DNA of 36,839 bases from Chloroflexota bacterium (lineage in GTDB: Bacteria > Chloroflexota > UBA5177): the NCBI GenBank assembly GCA_025449555.1, contig JANWJD010000134.1:1-36839 (forward strand). The letters are read 5' to 3'. A program made the position numbers and the translations under genes. Below the pieces are notes generated by a model. The model was given only the letters and a program-made list of their open reading frames with translations, was not told the origin of the DNA and ran no database searches. Every line of letters begins with the position of its first letter. Positions within the stretch are counted from its first letter, which is position 1. Of the stretch, positions 35,952 through 36,839 are shown one piece after another.

Positions 35952-36839
35952 GTGAACCAATCCGTTCCTGGGGAGCGTCGACGCGCCGCGATTCCCTGGT
36001 CGTTGCTCCTGCCGGCGCTGCTGGCGATCATTCTGCTCTACTTCGCCTTTCGTGGTGTTCACTGGGGAGATTTGTTCGCGACCATTCGGCACGGGCGACC
36101 GCAATTTGTGGCCCTCGCTCTGCTTGGTACGACATGTACCTATCTTCTGCGTGGAGTGCGCTGGAGGATTCTCCTCAGGGCCGAACGTGATGTTGGCACG
36201 AGCACTGCCTTTTGCGCGGTAGTCGTGGGATATCTCGGCAATTATGTCCTTCCCGCCCGTGCCGGTGAAGTCATTCGATCGGTACTGATCGCGCGAAAGG
36301 CATCCCTCAGTACCAGCTTCGTACTCGCTACGGCGATTACCGAACGCATCATGGACACGGTGACGCTTGTTCTTATCAGTGTGGTCGCACTCACGTTTAT
36401 CAACCATATGCCGGTGTGGCTCGTCACGTCGGCCAAGGTAATGGCGGCCATTGCCTGTTGTGGTCTTGCCTTCGTGTTCCTCGCACCTCGGTTCGAGACC
36501 GTGCTGCGTGCCTGGTTGCACCGACTCCCGCTTCCGGATCCCCTCAGCCTGCGATTCGATGCCTTGCTTGGCCAATTTTTGCTCGGCATGCGAGCGCTTC
36601 ATTCACCCGTGCGAGCTCTGAGCTTTCTCGGATTGTCTTTCCCCATCTGGATAGGCGACGGGCTCGTGACGGTAAGCGTGGCAGCGGCGCTTCGATTGAG
36701 CCTCTCCGTTCCACAGGGGTTGTTGCTCCTGGCCGCACTGGGCCTCGCCAGCGCCGCGCCCTCTACGCCAGGCTACGTAGGAGTATTCCAGTTTGTCGCG
36801 GTCACGGTCCTGGTCCCTTTCGGTTTCACACACAGCCAT
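35952..36839 (+). CDS. Lysylphosphatidylglycerol synthase TM-region/flippase-like (UPF0104) membrane protein, 3' truncated by window edge
   Basis: Open frame from the GTG at 35952 to the last base (296 codons, no stop): ...LLLPALLAIILLYFAFRGVHWGDLFATIRHGRPQFVALALLGTTCTYLLRGVRWRILLRAE...VVVGYLGNYVLPARAGEVIRSVLIARKASLSTSFVLATAITERIMDT... Missing from the ORF track because it has no stop. Confidence 0.88.
   Translation, partial: MNQSVPGERRRAAIPWSLLLPALLAIILLYFAFRGVHWGDLFATIRHGRPQFVALALLGTTCTYLLRGVRWRILLRAERDVGTSTAFCAVVVGYLGNYVLPARAGEVIRSVLIARKASLSTSFVLATAITERIMDTVTLVLISVVALTFINHMPVWLVTSAKVMAAIACCGLAFVFLAPRFETVLRAWLHRLPLPDPLSLRFDALLGQFLLGMRALHSPVRALSFLGLSFPIWIGDGLVTVSVAAALRLSLSVPQGLLLLAALGLASAAPSTPGYVGVFQFVAVTVLVPFGFTHSH

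Noticed and set aside
35889-36602. 237-aa minus-strand ORF in the track
   Set aside because: Low-complexity R/E/H-rich antisense translation of the clear + strand flippase-like membrane protein (35952-36839).
1-36839. CRISPR arrays, IS elements, integrases, prophage, toxin-antitoxin or defence modules
   Set aside because: No regularly spaced repeats, transposase/integrase motifs or terminal inverted repeats were seen. The window reads as core and accessory metabolic chromosome.

Overview
This 36.8-kb window is a densely coding bacterial chromosome segment with high GC. By gene content and style it could be Chloroflexota- or Terrabacteria-like, but I cannot establish taxonomy from the sequence alone. 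I found no rRNA, tRNA, CRISPR array, transposase, integrase or phage module. From left to right it contains: the 3' part of a transketolase; a UBP-type zinc-finger protein; a secreted Ig/TIG-like repeat protein; a two-gene membrane operon; a LysM/SLT transglycosylase; a MutY-like glycosylase that lacks the Fe-S cysteines; an ABM-domain protein; a Tat-exported ferritin-like protein; an AMP-forming acyl-CoA ligase overlapping a citryl-CoA-lyase/citrate-synthase-like gene; HU; an acyl-CoA dehydrogenase; two convergent MFS transporters with overlapping 3' ends; a VIT/CCC1 protein; a sulfite-oxidase-like protein; a SirB1/transglutaminase-like protein; and a glycogen-debranching-like enzyme. The most coherent accessory system lies at about 23.85-34.4 kb. 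It is a nucleoside uptake and catabolism cluster: cytidine deaminase, BMP-type ABC nucleoside transporter, YfbR-like 5'-nucleotidase, uridine phosphorylase, a two-domain ALDH16-like aldehyde dehydrogenase and an animal-DERA-like deoxyribose-phosphate aldolase. Observations not in the ORF track include: a 35-codon leader ORF with a perfect Shine-Dalgarno whose stop overlaps the bmpA start; identical TAGACG-N17-TATGAT promoters at bmpA and hup; a perfect inverted repeat abutting the hup promoter; two diverged copies of a ~46-bp noncoding sequence; and an ORF running off the right edge that encodes an LPG-synthase-TM/flippase-like protein. All calls were made by eye from the sequence, with no database search.
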